Below, in pieces: positions 43,037-51,637 of a DNA stretch of 64,000 bases. Made by a program: the position numbers and the translations under genes. The notes under the pieces were generated by a model. That model saw only the letters and a program-made list of their open reading frames with translations, ran no database searches and had not been told where the DNA came from. This DNA comes from JAICSD01 sp963836665. GTDB taxonomy: Bacteria; Acidobacteriota; Vicinamibacteria; Vicinamibacterales; 2-12-FULL-66-21. The stretch lies in assembly GCA_963836665.1 (NCBI GenBank), contig CAWIKL010000002.1, forward strand, positions 186,001 through 250,000, in the 5' to 3' direction. Position 1 is the stretch's first letter; each line of letters starts with the position of its first letter.

Positions 43037-45235
43037 CTACACGCCGAAGCGTTCGGGATCCCACTGCAGTCCGAGCTCGCTCGGCGGCGCCATATAGCCA
43101 AGCAGTGCCGACGCCGCGACGACCGCGGGGCTCGCGAGGTAGCCTTCGCCTCCGAGCCCCATCCGGTTCTGCCAGTTCCGATTGAACGACGTGATGGCGC
43201 GCTGGCCGGCGGTCAGCGCGTCAGGCCCCTGCCCGAAGCACGGACCGCACCATGACTGGCGAATCTCGCCGCCGACGGAGCGAAAAACCTCGGCGATCGA
43301 CTCGCCGCCGAGACGGACGTCGGGCTGCTCGATTTGACGGCCGACACCACCGGACCCCGGAAAGATATTGAACTCGCGATCGACCTTCTTCGCACCTGCG
43401 CCGCGCGCCGCGCGCAGCACCAGCGCCGCCTGCAGGAGATCGTCGTAGCTGCCGTTGGTGCAGGAGCCAATCATCGCCTTGTCGAACGTAATCCGCTCGC
43501 GCGCGACTTCCTCGGCCGGGAACGCGTTGCCCGGGCTGAACGGCTTGGCGATCATCGGCCGCACGTCCGACAGGCTCACGGTCTCGTCAATCTCGTAGCG
43601 CGCGTGCGGGCCGGGCGCAATCGGTGGATACGGCAGGTCCCGAGTCCCCTTGGCCCGGTACCAGGCGTAGGTCGTCTCGTCGGGGGCGAAGATCCCGTTG
43701 AGCGCCTCGGCCTCCGCCATCATGTTGGCGATCGTGTTGCGGTAGGCAATCGGCAGCTGTCGGTTGGCGTCGACGAGTTCGACCGACATGCCCTGCGACT
43801 GCTTCGCGCCCCAGCGCCGCAACAGCTCGAGGACGATGTCCTTGCCGCTTACCCACGGTTGCAGGCGGCCGTCGAAGATCACCCGCCGCGCCTTCGCCAG
43901 CGTGAAATAGATGTAGCCCGTCGCCCACCCGAACCCGAGTGTCGTCGAGCCGACGCCGATGCCGACCGCGCCGTAGGCGCCGTAGGCGCGGCTGTGCGAG
44001 TCGGCGCCGGGGATGAACTGCCCGGGCATCACCAGCCCTTGCTCCGGGAAATAGAAATGGAAGATGCCGTCGCCGGGCGTCGCGTAGTACGGCTTGCGCA
44101 TCTCCTGCGCCGCGGCGAACGCTCGGCCGATATTGGTTTGCTTGTCGTCGACGGCGCTTCCGGTGAAGACGAAGTGATCGTTGGCAATCGCCGCCTGGCG
44201 CGGATAGATCCTGTCGCCGCCCGTAATCTGGTTGAACGTGTGGATGGCGAATGGCGCGGTGCCGTCTGAGGCCGGCAGCAAATCCGCATACACCCTCAGC
44301 GTCGTCCCCGGGGTCAGATCCGCTGCCTTCAGATCCTTGTCGACGCGGTGCGCGAAGACAATCTGCTCGGTCGTGGTCATGCCGCGTGCGGCCGCCTCGT
44401 CTGGCCAGTCGATCGACGGCCGGGTCTCGGCCGACGCGCGGAATTCGCGGCGGCCGACCTCGAAGATGCCGCCACCCCGGCGAATCTCTTCCTCCTTGGG
44501 CGACAGCGGCACAGGCACGTAGACCTTGTCCCGAGTGACGTTGGCCAGCCCGCGGGTGACCGGATCGAACGTGAACTCGTCGCCGTCCTGGGCGTCGGCG
44601 ACCGCTTCGGGGCTCTGCACCACGTGCAGCCCGAGGTTGAAGGCGTTGCGGCGGAAGATGTCTCCCATGTTGTGCCCGCAGACGACGACCATCTGCAGGC
44701 CGGCTTCCTCGGCGACGCCTTTGAGTCCGGCGGGGCTCATCTCACGGGACGAGCCGATGGCGAAGCGATCGCCGGCAATGACGAACGTTTCGCCGCGATG
44801 GACGCGCGCGCGGAAGTCGGGCATCAGGTAGCGGAACGACCCCGCCTTCCATCGCTCGTCGAGTGTCTCCAGGCTCTCGGACACGCAGTCGGCCGCGGGC
44901 GTGATCTGGTCGGTGTCGATGGCATCGAGCTTCTTCGGGACGGGAGACTTCCGGTCCCAGAAGATCAGCGCCGTGCCGCGGATCATCCGTGCGTCGCCGC
45001 CGGCCGCCGCCTCGCGGCTGCGATCCGGGATGTCCGCGGCCGCGAGGCCCGGCTTCAGCCGCGCGGGGGCAATCGTGTGCATGTCTCGATCATAGCCAAT
45101 GCAGGCGACGACCGGCAGGCGCGGGTAGCGCGGAAAGCGGGGGTCCGACCGGGACCGCTCGCAGCGATAGAACACCGATCCGCGGTCGCTGCGCACGACC
45201 GCCGCATGCCGGCACGACCCACAGAGTCCGATCAT
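43037..45235 (-). CDS. Aconitase/isopropylmalate dehydratase-superfamily protein with an N-terminal Cys-rich domain
   Basis: 732 residues. Residues 1-48 (CGSCRH ... YRCERSRSDPRFPRYPRLPV ... CIGYD) resemble a small Cys-rich protein usually encoded alone. No stop codon separates it from the enzyme, whose own ATG would be 45082 (residue 52). The swivel (LeuD-like) domain comes first, with DTDQITPAADC and GSSREMSP. The catalytic domain follows, with GADSHSRAYGAYG and the 4Fe-4S cysteines in GSCTNGS and SWCGPCFGQG. This reversed, fused order differs from AcnA encoded at the other end of the window. The exact hydroxyacid substrate is unknown. Confidence 0.78.
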   Translation of the reverse strand: MIGLCGSCRHAAVVRSDRGSVFYRCERSRSDPRFPRYPRLPVVACIGYDRDMHTIAPARLKPGLAAADIPDRSREAAAGGDARMIRGTALIFWDRKSPVPKKLDAIDTDQITPAADCVSESLETLDERWKAGSFRYLMPDFRARVHRGETFVIAGDRFAIGSSREMSPAGLKGVAEEAGLQMVVVCGHNMGDIFRRNAFNLGLHVVQSPEAVADAQDGDEFTFDPVTRGLANVTRDKVYVPVPLSPKEEEIRRGGGIFEVGRREFRASAETRPSIDWPDEAAARGMTTTEQIVFAHRVDKDLKAADLTPGTTLRVYADLLPASDGTAPFAIHTFNQITGGDRIYPRQAAIANDHFVFTGSAVDDKQTNIGRAFAAAQEMRKPYYATPGDGIFHFYFPEQGLVMPGQFIPGADSHSRAYGAYGAVGIGVGSTTLGFGWATGYIYFTLAKARRVIFDGRLQPWVSGKDIVLELLRRWGAKQSQGMSVELVDANRQLPIAYRNTIANMMAEAEALNGIFAPDETTYAWYRAKGTRDLPYPPIAPGPHARYEIDETVSLSDVRPMIAKPFSPGNAFPAEEVARERITFDKAMIGSCTNGSYDDLLQAALVLRAARGAGAKKVDREFNIFPGSGGVGRQIEQPDVRLGGESIAEVFRSVGGEIRQSWCGPCFGQGPDALTAGQRAITSFNRNWQNRMGLGGEGYLASPAVVAASALLGYMAPPSELGLQWDPERFGV

Positions 45236-45250
45236 TGGCAGATTTTTCGG

Positions 45251-45290
45251 TTACCCGATTACCCGATTACCCGATTCCCAAATTACCCGA
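45251..45290. repeat. 8-bp tandem repeat TTACCCGA, four copies
   Basis: Three back-to-back TTACCCGA units (45251-45274), a variant TTCCCAAA, and a fourth unit at 45283-45290. The unit is the same as in the 30.85 kb repeat (reverse complement of GGGTAATC in a shifted frame). It fills the divergent gap between the aconitase-like gene and apaG. Confidence 0.85.
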
Positions 45291-45292
45291 TC

Positions 45293-45298
45293 TATCAT
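45293..45298 (+). promoter_or_regulatory. -10-like TATCAT before apaG
   Basis: TATCAT directly follows the tandem repeat and ends 5 nt before the apaG ATG. The repeat therefore occupies the -35 and upstream region. Confidence 0.45.
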
Positions 45299-45303
45299 GG
45301 GTC

Positions 45304-45693
45304 ATGTTCACCTCGGACGCCGTGACCCGCGGCATCAAGGTCCACGTCGAATCCGAATACGCACCCGAGAAGTCGCAGCCGGCGCAGAACCAGTGGTTCT
45401 TCCTCTACACGATCACCATCACCAACGAGGGGGCCGAACCGGCGCAGCTGCTCACCCGGCACTGGATCATCACCGACGGCACCGGTCGCATCGAGGAGGT
45501 GCGCGGTCCGGGGGTGGTCGGCAAGCAGCCGGTGCTGGCGCCGGGAGAATCGTTCACCTACACGTCGGGGTGCCCGCTGACCACCCCGTTCGGCGTCATG
45601 GAGGGGACCTACCAGATGGTCACCGCCGGCGGCGAAGCGTTCGACGCCAGGATCGCGCCGTTCACGCTGTCCGAGCCGTACACGGTGCACTAG
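45304..45693 (+). CDS. apaG: ApaG protein (beta-sandwich, DUF525)
   Basis: 129 residues, the standard length. VTRGIKVHVESEYAPEKSQP, FFLYTITITNEG, LLTRHWIITDGTGRIEEVRG and GVVGKQPVLAPGESFTYTSG are family hallmarks ending in GTYQMV. The fibronectin-like fold is linked to cobalt/magnesium phenotypes in enterics, but its biochemical function is not settled. It is followed 16 nt later by aat, so the two are probably co-transcribed. Confidence 0.93.
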   Translation: MFTSDAVTRGIKVHVESEYAPEKSQPAQNQWFFLYTITITNEGAEPAQLLTRHWIITDGTGRIEEVRGPGVVGKQPVLAPGESFTYTSGCPLTTPFGVMEGTYQMVTAGGEAFDARIAPFTLSEPYTVH

Positions 45694-45709
45694 GCCGGCC
45701 GGCGGTTCG

Positions 45710-46291
45710 ATGATTCCGTCCGACGCGCTGCTGAATGCCTACGCCAACGGCTGGTTTCCGATGGCCGTGGCGCCCGGCGACATCCGCTGGTACTCGCCCG
45801 ACCCGCGCGGCATCATCCCGCTCGACACCTTCCACGTCCCGGCCCGTCTTGCGCGCACGCTGCGGACCCGGCCCTTCGAGATTCGCATCGACAGCGCGTT
45901 CCGCGCCGTCATCGAGGGCTGCGCCGAACGGCCGGACGAAGACGGCAACTGGATCGACGGCGAGATCATCGAGAGCTATTGCGCGCTGCACGAGCAGGGC
46001 GTCGCACACTCGATCGAAGCCTGGCAGGACGGCCGTCTTGCCGGCGGCCTCTACGGTGTCGCCCTCGGCGGCGCGTTCTTCGGCGAGTCGATGTTTCACC
46101 GCGCGCGCGACGCCTCAAAAGCCGCGCTGGTGGCGCTCGTCGCGCAGCTCCGCGCCCGGCACTTCACGCTCCTCGACACTCAGTGGATCACCGAGCATCT
46201 GGTGCAATTCGGCGCCGTGGAAGTCCCCCGCCGCCGCTACCTGCGGCTGCTCGATCAGGCGCTCGAGCAGAAGATCACCTTCCGCGGCTGA
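45710..46291 (+). CDS. aat: Leucyl/phenylalanyl-tRNA-protein transferase
   Basis: 193 residues. LLNAYANGWFPMA, IRWYSPDPRGIIPLDTFHVP, WIDGEIIESYCALHEQGVAH, SIEAWQDGRLAGGLYGVALG, GAFFGESMF and LLDTQWITEHL form the complete signature. The enzyme adds Leu or Phe to proteins with N-terminal Arg/Lys, marking them for ClpS/ClpAP degradation (N-end rule). Slightly shorter than E. coli Aat (234) because N- and C-terminal extensions are missing. Confidence 0.95.
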   Translation: MIPSDALLNAYANGWFPMAVAPGDIRWYSPDPRGIIPLDTFHVPARLARTLRTRPFEIRIDSAFRAVIEGCAERPDEDGNWIDGEIIESYCALHEQGVAHSIEAWQDGRLAGGLYGVALGGAFFGESMFHRARDASKAALVALVAQLRARHFTLLDTQWITEHLVQFGAVEVPRRRYLRLLDQALEQKITFRG

Positions 46292-46398
46292 CGCAACAAC
46301 GGCTCGGAGGAGCGTCCGTCGCCGCCCAGGCCGCGCCGTGCGCGGCGCCGGAATGCCGTAGTACAATGATCGCGTTCCCTTCGGACAGTCCGCCCTGT

Positions 46399-48063
46399 AT
46401 GACCCATTCCCGATGGACGCCTGCGTCGGTGCGGGCGCTGCGGCATTATTCGTGGTCGACCTTTGCCGCCGATGCCGGTGCCGGCGTCACCGTCGGCCTG
46501 GTGGCGCTGCCGCTCGCGATGGCCTTCGCCATCGCCTCTGGCTTGTCTCCGGAAGCCGGCATCTACTGCGCGGTGGTCACCGGCTTTCTGATCTCCGCGC
46601 TGGGCGGATCGCGCTTTCAGATCGGCGGCCCGACCGGCGCGTTCGTCGTCGTCATCGCCGGCATCATCGCGACCTACGGCATCGACGGCCTGTTCACCTG
46701 CACGATGATGGCGGGCGTGCTGCTGGTGATCATGGGCGTCACCGGGATGGGTACCGCCGTCAAGTACCTGCCGCGCCCGGTGGTCATTGGCTTCACCAAC
46801 GGCATCGCGGTGCTCATCGCCAGCACGCAGATCCGTGACTTCTTCGGGCTGCGCCTGGACAAGGTGCCCTCGGACTTCACCGCGCGGATGGCGGCCCTCG
46901 GGCACGCTGCGGGCACGATCTCGGCAGAGGCGACCGGGCTCGGCGTCGCGGCGCTGCTCCTGATGATCGCCTTGCGCCGCTTCTTCCCGCGCATCCCTGG
47001 CGCGATCGTCGCGCTGGTGCTGGGCACGCTGGCCGCGATCGCGTTCCACCTGCCCATCGAGACGATCGGCGCGCGCTTCGGGGGCATCCCCTCGGGGCTG
47101 CCGCATGTGAGAGTTCCGCATTTTCATCCGGAAATGGTGCCGACCCTGCTGCGCCCGGCCATCACCGTGGCGCTGCTCGGTGCGATCGAATCGCTGCTCT
47201 CGGCCGTCGTCGCCGACCGGATGGGCGGCGATCGCCATGATCCCAACGTCGAGCTGACCGCGCAGGGAATCGCCAACATCGTCTCGCCGCTCTTCGGCGG
47301 GCTGCCGGCGACGGGCGCGATCGCGCGGACGGCAACGAACATCCGTTCCGGCGCGCGGACGCCGGTCGCCGGGATGATTCACGCGTTGACACTGCTGGGG
47401 ATCCTGCTGGCGGCGGCACCGCTGGCGCGCTTCATCCCGATGCCGATCCTCGCGGCCATCCTGTTGATGGTGTCGTGGAACATGGGCGAGTGGCACGAAA
47501 TCCCCAAGCTCCTGCGCCTGACACGGACCGACGTCGCCGTCTGGGTGGCGACCTTCGGCCTCACGGTGTTTGCCGATCTCACCGTCGCGGTTGAAGTCGG
47601 CATGGTCCTGGCCGCGCTGACCTTCATCCGCCGCGTCGCGGTGACCACGAATATCACCAGTGTGACGCCGGATTTCGTCGAAGGCGGCCGCGTCCACATC
47701 CTGCAGGACAAGACGATTCCCGCCTACGTGGCGGTGTTCAAGATCCACGGCCCGTTCCTGTTCGGCGCCGCCGACAAGCTGCTCGAGATCACGGATCGCC
47801 TGGATACGCTGCCACCGGTCGTCATCCTGCGCCTGCGCTACATGACCGCGATCGACGCGACGGGGCTGCGCGGCTTCGAGGATTTCTCCGATCGCCTGCG
47901 CGCGTCAGGACGCACGTTGATCCTGTGCGGGGCGCGCGAGCAGCCGGCGGCGGTGATGAAGCAGGCGCAATTCCACGAACACGTCGGCGACAGCAACATC
48001 TGCCCGAACATCGAAGCGGCCTTGCGCCGCGCCTCCGAAGTCCACGCCGCCAGGGCCGCATAA
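46399..48063 (+). CDS. SulP-family anion transporter with STAS domain
   Basis: 554 residues from the ATG at 46399. An ATG at 46366 overlaps a TACAAT -10 (46362-46367) and would precede the predicted transcript start, so it was not used. About ten membrane helices with GLVALPLAMAFAIASGLSPE, GLYC-like AGIYCAVVTGFLI and GGPTGAFVVVIAGII match SLC26/SulP. The C-terminal STAS domain (about 430-550) has VVILRLRYMTAIDATGLRGF. Sulfate, bicarbonate or a dicarboxylate are possible substrates. Confidence 0.9.
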   Translation: MTHSRWTPASVRALRHYSWSTFAADAGAGVTVGLVALPLAMAFAIASGLSPEAGIYCAVVTGFLISALGGSRFQIGGPTGAFVVVIAGIIATYGIDGLFTCTMMAGVLLVIMGVTGMGTAVKYLPRPVVIGFTNGIAVLIASTQIRDFFGLRLDKVPSDFTARMAALGHAAGTISAEATGLGVAALLLMIALRRFFPRIPGAIVALVLGTLAAIAFHLPIETIGARFGGIPSGLPHVRVPHFHPEMVPTLLRPAITVALLGAIESLLSAVVADRMGGDRHDPNVELTAQGIANIVSPLFGGLPATGAIARTATNIRSGARTPVAGMIHALTLLGILLAAAPLARFIPMPILAAILLMVSWNMGEWHEIPKLLRLTRTDVAVWVATFGLTVFADLTVAVEVGMVLAALTFIRRVAVTTNITSVTPDFVEGGRVHILQDKTIPAYVAVFKIHGPFLFGAADKLLEITDRLDTLPPVVILRLRYMTAIDATGLRGFEDFSDRLRASGRTLILCGAREQPAAVMKQAQFHEHVGDSNICPNIEAALRRASEVHAARAA

Positions 48064-48069
48064 TCGCGC

Positions 48070-48429
48070 CTAGTTTTTGGCCAACCACTCCGGCGGAGGC
48101 TGGATCGTCGGCAGCGGCGTCGGACCCGCGTCGGGACGGCCGCTGCCGCCGAGACGGCTGATCGCCCGCACCGTCATGTCGTGATCGCACGGGATTTGGC
48201 AGGACAGGCGCACGCCGGTCACGCCGCGCGCCGCGAGGACCTGCTTCTCCGCCGCGGTCATGCGATCGGGCTCTCCCTCGATGAACTCGATGCGACACGT
48301 CGTGCAGCGGGCATTGCCGCCGCAGGCGTGCAGGATGTCGACCTTGACGTCCTGCTCGATGGCCAGAACCAGCCGTTTCCCCTCTTCGACCTCGACGGGC
48401 GCGAAGCCTTCGACCGTGATTGTGGGCAT
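48070..48429 (-). CDS. 2Fe-2S ferredoxin
   Basis: 119 residues. Plant/mammalian-type cluster motif CGGNARCTTC (C36, C42, C45) with the fourth Cys at C77 in RLSCQIPCD. The spacing of five residues between the first two cysteines is that of adrenodoxin-like or thioredoxin-like variants. A Pro-rich tail (PTPLPTIQPPPEWLAKN) follows. Soluble electron carrier; its partner reductase is not in the window. It ends 6 bp from the convergent sulP gene. GGAGG lies upstream of the ATG. Confidence 0.85.
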   Translation of the reverse strand: MPTITVEGFAPVEVEEGKRLVLAIEQDVKVDILHACGGNARCTTCRIEFIEGEPDRMTAAEKQVLAARGVTGVRLSCQIPCDHDMTVRAISRLGGSGRPDAGPTPLPTIQPPPEWLAKN

Positions 48430-48457
48430 GTGTTGCGTGTCCTCCGGTGGGTAGCCG

Positions 48458-49474
48458 CTAGGCGTAGCGCCTGCGGATCATGGGAATCAGGTATTCGCTG
48501 AACGCTCGTTCGAAGTCGTACTTCGGCGAGAAGCCCCAGTCGCCGCGCGCCGCCGAATCGTCGACGTCGGCCGGCCACGAATCGACGATCGCCTGCCGCT
48601 TGGTGTCGGTCGTCCAGGAGATGTGCGCCTCAGGAAACGCCTTGGCCACGACGGTAAGGATCTCTTCGGCCGATGGACTGAACGCGCCGACGTTGTAGGA
48701 CGACCGTCGCAGACGTTCGCGCGGTGCCGACGCCAGCGTCAGCAGCGCCTCGACCCCGTCTGGCATCGCCATGAACGGGATGCGTGTGTCGCGCCGCACG
48801 AAGCAGTCGTAGGCCTCCCCTTGCGCGGCGGCGTGAATCATCTCGGGCGCGTAGTCCGAGGTGCCGCCCGACGGCGTCGTCACCGCCGAGATCAGTCCGG
48901 GAAAGCGGACGCAGCGGAAATCGATCTTGCCGCTCATCGGCTCGGCCGCCAGCTGCTTGTAGTGCCGCGCGTAGTAATCGCCGAGCAGCTCGCAATACAG
49001 CTTGTTGCACCCGTACATCGTCGTCGGGTGCAGGTACTCGTCCTCGCGCACCTTGCCGGCGCGCGTCTTGGTGCCCACGTCGGGCAGTCCATAGGCGGCA
49101 ATCGACGAGGGGTAGACGAAGACGACCGGTCGGCCGTGCGATTCCGCCTCGCGCTGCGCGAACTCGAGCAAGCTCAGCGTGCCCTCGACGTTCACTTCGT
49201 GGGCGGCGATCGGCGTGAACTCCGACCGCGTCGAGAGGAGCGCGGCGAGATGGAACACCAGGTCGACCTCGAATTCCGCCATCAGGCGCTCGAGCAGGGG
49301 ACCGTCGGTAATCGATCCGGTAATCTCCCGATCGACCTTCCTCGCGATCGTGCCGTCGAGGCGCGAAATGTCGATGGTGACGATGCGGCGATCGCCGCGC
49401 TCGGCGAAGCGATCGATGAGACCGTGCCCGATTTCGCCGCCCGCCCCGGTGATCACCACGACCGGCTTGCGCAT
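48458..49474 (-). CDS. NAD-dependent epimerase/dehydratase (SDR), threonine-dehydrogenase-like
   Basis: 338 residues of extended short-chain dehydrogenase. VVITGAGGEIGHGLIDRF (nucleotide binding), HLAALLST, SSIAAYGLP and the catalytic YGCNK (YxxxK). The middle (RFPGLISAVTTPSGGTSDYA) resembles L-threonine 3-dehydrogenase and UDP-sugar epimerase relatives. Substrate not certain. It starts in the stop codon of the rhomboid gene (TGATG overlap), so the two are translated together. Confidence 0.82.
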   Translation of the reverse strand: MRKPVVVITGAGGEIGHGLIDRFAERGDRRIVTIDISRLDGTIARKVDREITGSITDGPLLERLMAEFEVDLVFHLAALLSTRSEFTPIAAHEVNVEGTLSLLEFAQREAESHGRPVVFVYPSSIAAYGLPDVGTKTRAGKVREDEYLHPTTMYGCNKLYCELLGDYYARHYKQLAAEPMSGKIDFRCVRFPGLISAVTTPSGGTSDYAPEMIHAAAQGEAYDCFVRRDTRIPFMAMPDGVEALLTLASAPRERLRRSSYNVGAFSPSAEEILTVVAKAFPEAHISWTTDTKRQAIVDSWPADVDDSAARGDWGFSPKYDFERAFSEYLIPMIRRRYA

Positions 49475-50352
49475 CAACCGTTCCGCAGCGCCGCGAAGAG
49501 GATCGGCAGCGTGATCACCAGCTGCGCGACAATCGCCGCGAGGGTCGCCAGCAGGCACGCCGCCGCGCCGATATAGTGGTCCATGCGCTCGCGCTTGAGC
49601 GGGTCGAGCCACTTGCTGGCGAAATAGCCGCCGGCGAAGCCGCCCAGGTGCGCGGCGTTGTCGACGCCCGGCATGAAGAACCCGAACAGGAACATCGGCA
49701 CCGCCCAGCTCATCGCCTGCGAGCGCACCATGCTGCTGCCGCCGCGGTGGCCATAGTGGACCAGCGCGCCGAGCAGGCCGAAGATCGGCGCCGACGCCCC
49801 GATGGTATAGCCGGCGCCGGAAAAGAACGGGATCATCGCGTGTGCGGCAAGGTACGAGCTCAGGAGAAACCCGCACACCGAGGCGATGGTGTAGATGATG
49901 ACCATGCGGGCGCCCCCGTACATGTCGGCGACGGCCGGGCCAAGCTGGCGGACCCACATCAAGTTGAACAGGATGTGCAGGGCGCCCCCATGCAGCCAGC
50001 CGGCGCTCAGGACGGTCCACCAATGCCCTTCGAAGAACACCGGGACGGCGCCGGCCGCACCGAGCGCCTCATAGGCGAACCGGTTCGGCCCGAGCAGGCC
50101 GAAGATCAATCCGCCGAGCACGTTGCCGCCGCTCATGACGGTCAGGAGCAGCGACAGCGCGTAGAGGACGCCGCAGCCGTAGAGAATCAAGGACACGAAG
50201 CCCATGTCGCTGCCCAACCGCCGCAACACCGGACCGAAACCCCAAAGACCCGGGTTGCGCCGCCCGCAGGTGTAGCAGCGATCGTCATTGACCCCGACCA
50301 GCGAGCCGCACGACGCGCACACCACCGAGCCCGTCTTCTGCCGACGAAACAT
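49474..50352 (-). CDS. Rhomboid intramembrane serine protease with N-terminal zinc ribbon
   Basis: 292 residues from the ATG at 50352; an ATG at 50400 would add 16. The N-terminus has CASC (C12, C15) and CYTCGRRNPG (C26, C29), a zinc ribbon. Six or seven helices follow with GWLHGGALHILFN, GYTIGASAPIFGLLGAL (catalytic Ser187) and NAAHLGGFAGGYF (catalytic His235). The ribbon is a common N-terminal addition in rhomboids of this lineage. TAAACT ends 7 nt before the chosen start, supporting it. Confidence 0.9.
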   Translation of the reverse strand: MFRRQKTGSVVCASCGSLVGVNDDRCYTCGRRNPGLWGFGPVLRRLGSDMGFVSLILYGCGVLYALSLLLTVMSGGNVLGGLIFGLLGPNRFAYEALGAAGAVPVFFEGHWWTVLSAGWLHGGALHILFNLMWVRQLGPAVADMYGGARMVIIYTIASVCGFLLSSYLAAHAMIPFFSGAGYTIGASAPIFGLLGALVHYGHRGGSSMVRSQAMSWAVPMFLFGFFMPGVDNAAHLGGFAGGYFASKWLDPLKRERMDHYIGAAACLLATLAAIVAQLVITLPILFAALRNG

Positions 50353-50359
50353 CTGAGAC

Positions 50360-50365
50360 AGTTTA
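50360..50365 (-). promoter_or_regulatory. -10-like TAAACT before the rhomboid gene
   Basis: Minus-strand TAAACT, 7 nt before the ATG at 50352, no Shine-Dalgarno. It decides between the two possible rhomboid starts. Confidence 0.4.
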
Positions 50366-50448
50366 TCCTCAACCGAGACAGTGACATTGCCATACGGCAT
50401 TCGGCACGTGGGATTCAGGCGGCGTGTTTCAGCCGGCGGCGAGGACTG

Positions 50449-51366
50449 ATGCGCGTCCTCGTGACCGGGGGCACCGGCTACCTCGGCTCGGCCATCGTCC
50501 GCGTGCTGCAGCGGCTCGGGCACGATGCGGTGGCCTTCGCGCGGACAGCGGCGCCGCCCGGTATTGCGGGTGACATCCGCGAGACGCGCGCGGTGACCGC
50601 CGCGGCGGCAGGCATGGACGCAATCATCCACACCGCGGCGCTCGTGGCGCTCTGGCGGCGCGACGCGTCCGAGTTCGACGCCGTCAACGTCGGGGGACTG
50701 CAGTCCGTGCTGGCTGCGGCGCGCGCCAACCACATCCCCCGCGTCGTCTACACATCGTCTTTTCTCGCGTTGCCGCCGGCCGGCCAGTCACGGGCGCTGA
50801 CGGCGAATCACTATCAGCGGACCAAAGTCGCGGCCCGCGACGTGGCGCGCCGCGCCGCGGCCGACGGCTTTCCCGTCGTGACGCTCTACCCCGGCGTCGT
50901 CTACGGTCCGGGTCCCGTCACGGAAGGCAATCTCGTCGCCCGACTGATGCAGGACCAGCTGCACCGGCGCCTGCCCGGCATCGTCGGCCCGGAGCACACG
51001 TGGTCCTTTTCCTACGTCGACGACGTCGCCGCGGCGCACGTGGCGGCGGCCGTGCACGCCAATCCGGCGCGGGAGTACGCCGTGGGGGGCGTCAACGCGC
51101 CGCAGGGATCGATCTACGCATTCGTGCACGAGCGTCGCGGGAGTGCAGTTCCGCCGCGCCTGCCGTACACGATCGCGACGGCAGGCGCGGTGGCGTGCGA
51201 GGCGTGGACGGCGGTCACCGGCCGGTCGCCGCTGCTCACGCGCGGGGTCGTCGACATTTTCCGCCACGACTGGCCACTCGACTCGAGCGCGGCGGTGCGG
51301 GACCTCGGCCTGTCTGTTACGCCGCTTACGGACGGGCTCGAACGGACTCTGGAGGCTCTGCCATAG
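50449..51366 (+). CDS. NAD(P)-dependent sugar/dihydroflavonol-type reductase (extended SDR)
   Basis: 305 residues. VTGGTGYLGSAIVRVLQRLG at the N-terminus, HTAALVALW, VYTSSFLALP, the catalytic YQRTK and PGVVYGPGPVTEGN. These are the signatures of the dihydroflavonol-4-reductase-like branch of epimerases. Likely acts on an envelope lipid or sugar, but the substrate is unknown. It starts 97 bp from the divergent rhomboid gene, and no promoter was recognised. Confidence 0.82.
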   Translation: MRVLVTGGTGYLGSAIVRVLQRLGHDAVAFARTAAPPGIAGDIRETRAVTAAAAGMDAIIHTAALVALWRRDASEFDAVNVGGLQSVLAAARANHIPRVVYTSSFLALPPAGQSRALTANHYQRTKVAARDVARRAAADGFPVVTLYPGVVYGPGPVTEGNLVARLMQDQLHRRLPGIVGPEHTWSFSYVDDVAAAHVAAAVHANPAREYAVGGVNAPQGSIYAFVHERRGSAVPPRLPYTIATAGAVACEAWTAVTGRSPLLTRGVVDIFRHDWPLDSSAAVRDLGLSVTPLTDGLERTLEALP

Positions 51367-51431
51367 CTCGGAATGCCGGTTGCAGCCAGCCTGTCTCGTC
51401 CCTGCGAAGGATGCCGGCAAGGGTTCCGTTG

Positions 51432-51605
51432 ATGCCTGTCTGCCCGTTCTGTGGCGTGGTCACCGAGATCCCGCACGAGAATCAGCAGGGTTGCCTCGAT
51501 GCGCTGGCGGCCGAAATCGCCCGGCTGCGTAGCGTCCTCGAACACTCGGAGTCTGCCACGGTCCCCGGTCCCGCCCGCCAGGACGACGACCCGGACGAGA
51601 CCTAA
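51432..51605 (+). CDS. Small zinc-finger-like protein (57 aa)
   Basis: 57 residues. MPVCPFCGVVTEIPHENQQG with C4, C7, H15 and C21 forms a possible treble-clef or zinc-ribbon site. A helix (LDALAAEIARLRSVLEHSE) and an acidic tail follow. No named family. Codon use looks genuine, and it precedes the sigma factor gene by 32 bp, though a separate promoter-like hexamer lies in that gap. Confidence 0.55.
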   Translation: MPVCPFCGVVTEIPHENQQGCLDALAAEIARLRSVLEHSESATVPGPARQDDDPDET

Positions 51606-51624
51606 CCGCCGCCCGCAAAGCCCG

Positions 51625-51630
51625 TCTAAT
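51625..51630 (+). promoter_or_regulatory. -10-like TCTAAT before the RpoE-type sigma gene
   Basis: TCTAAT ends 7 nt before the ATG at 51638, with no Shine-Dalgarno; leaderless-type start for the sigma/anti-sigma operon. Confidence 0.45.
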
Positions 51631-51637
51631 CACTCGG

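Noticed and set aside
45251..45290. Possible CRISPR or iteron origin
   Set aside because: Only four 8-bp units, no DnaA boxes or replication genes nearby.
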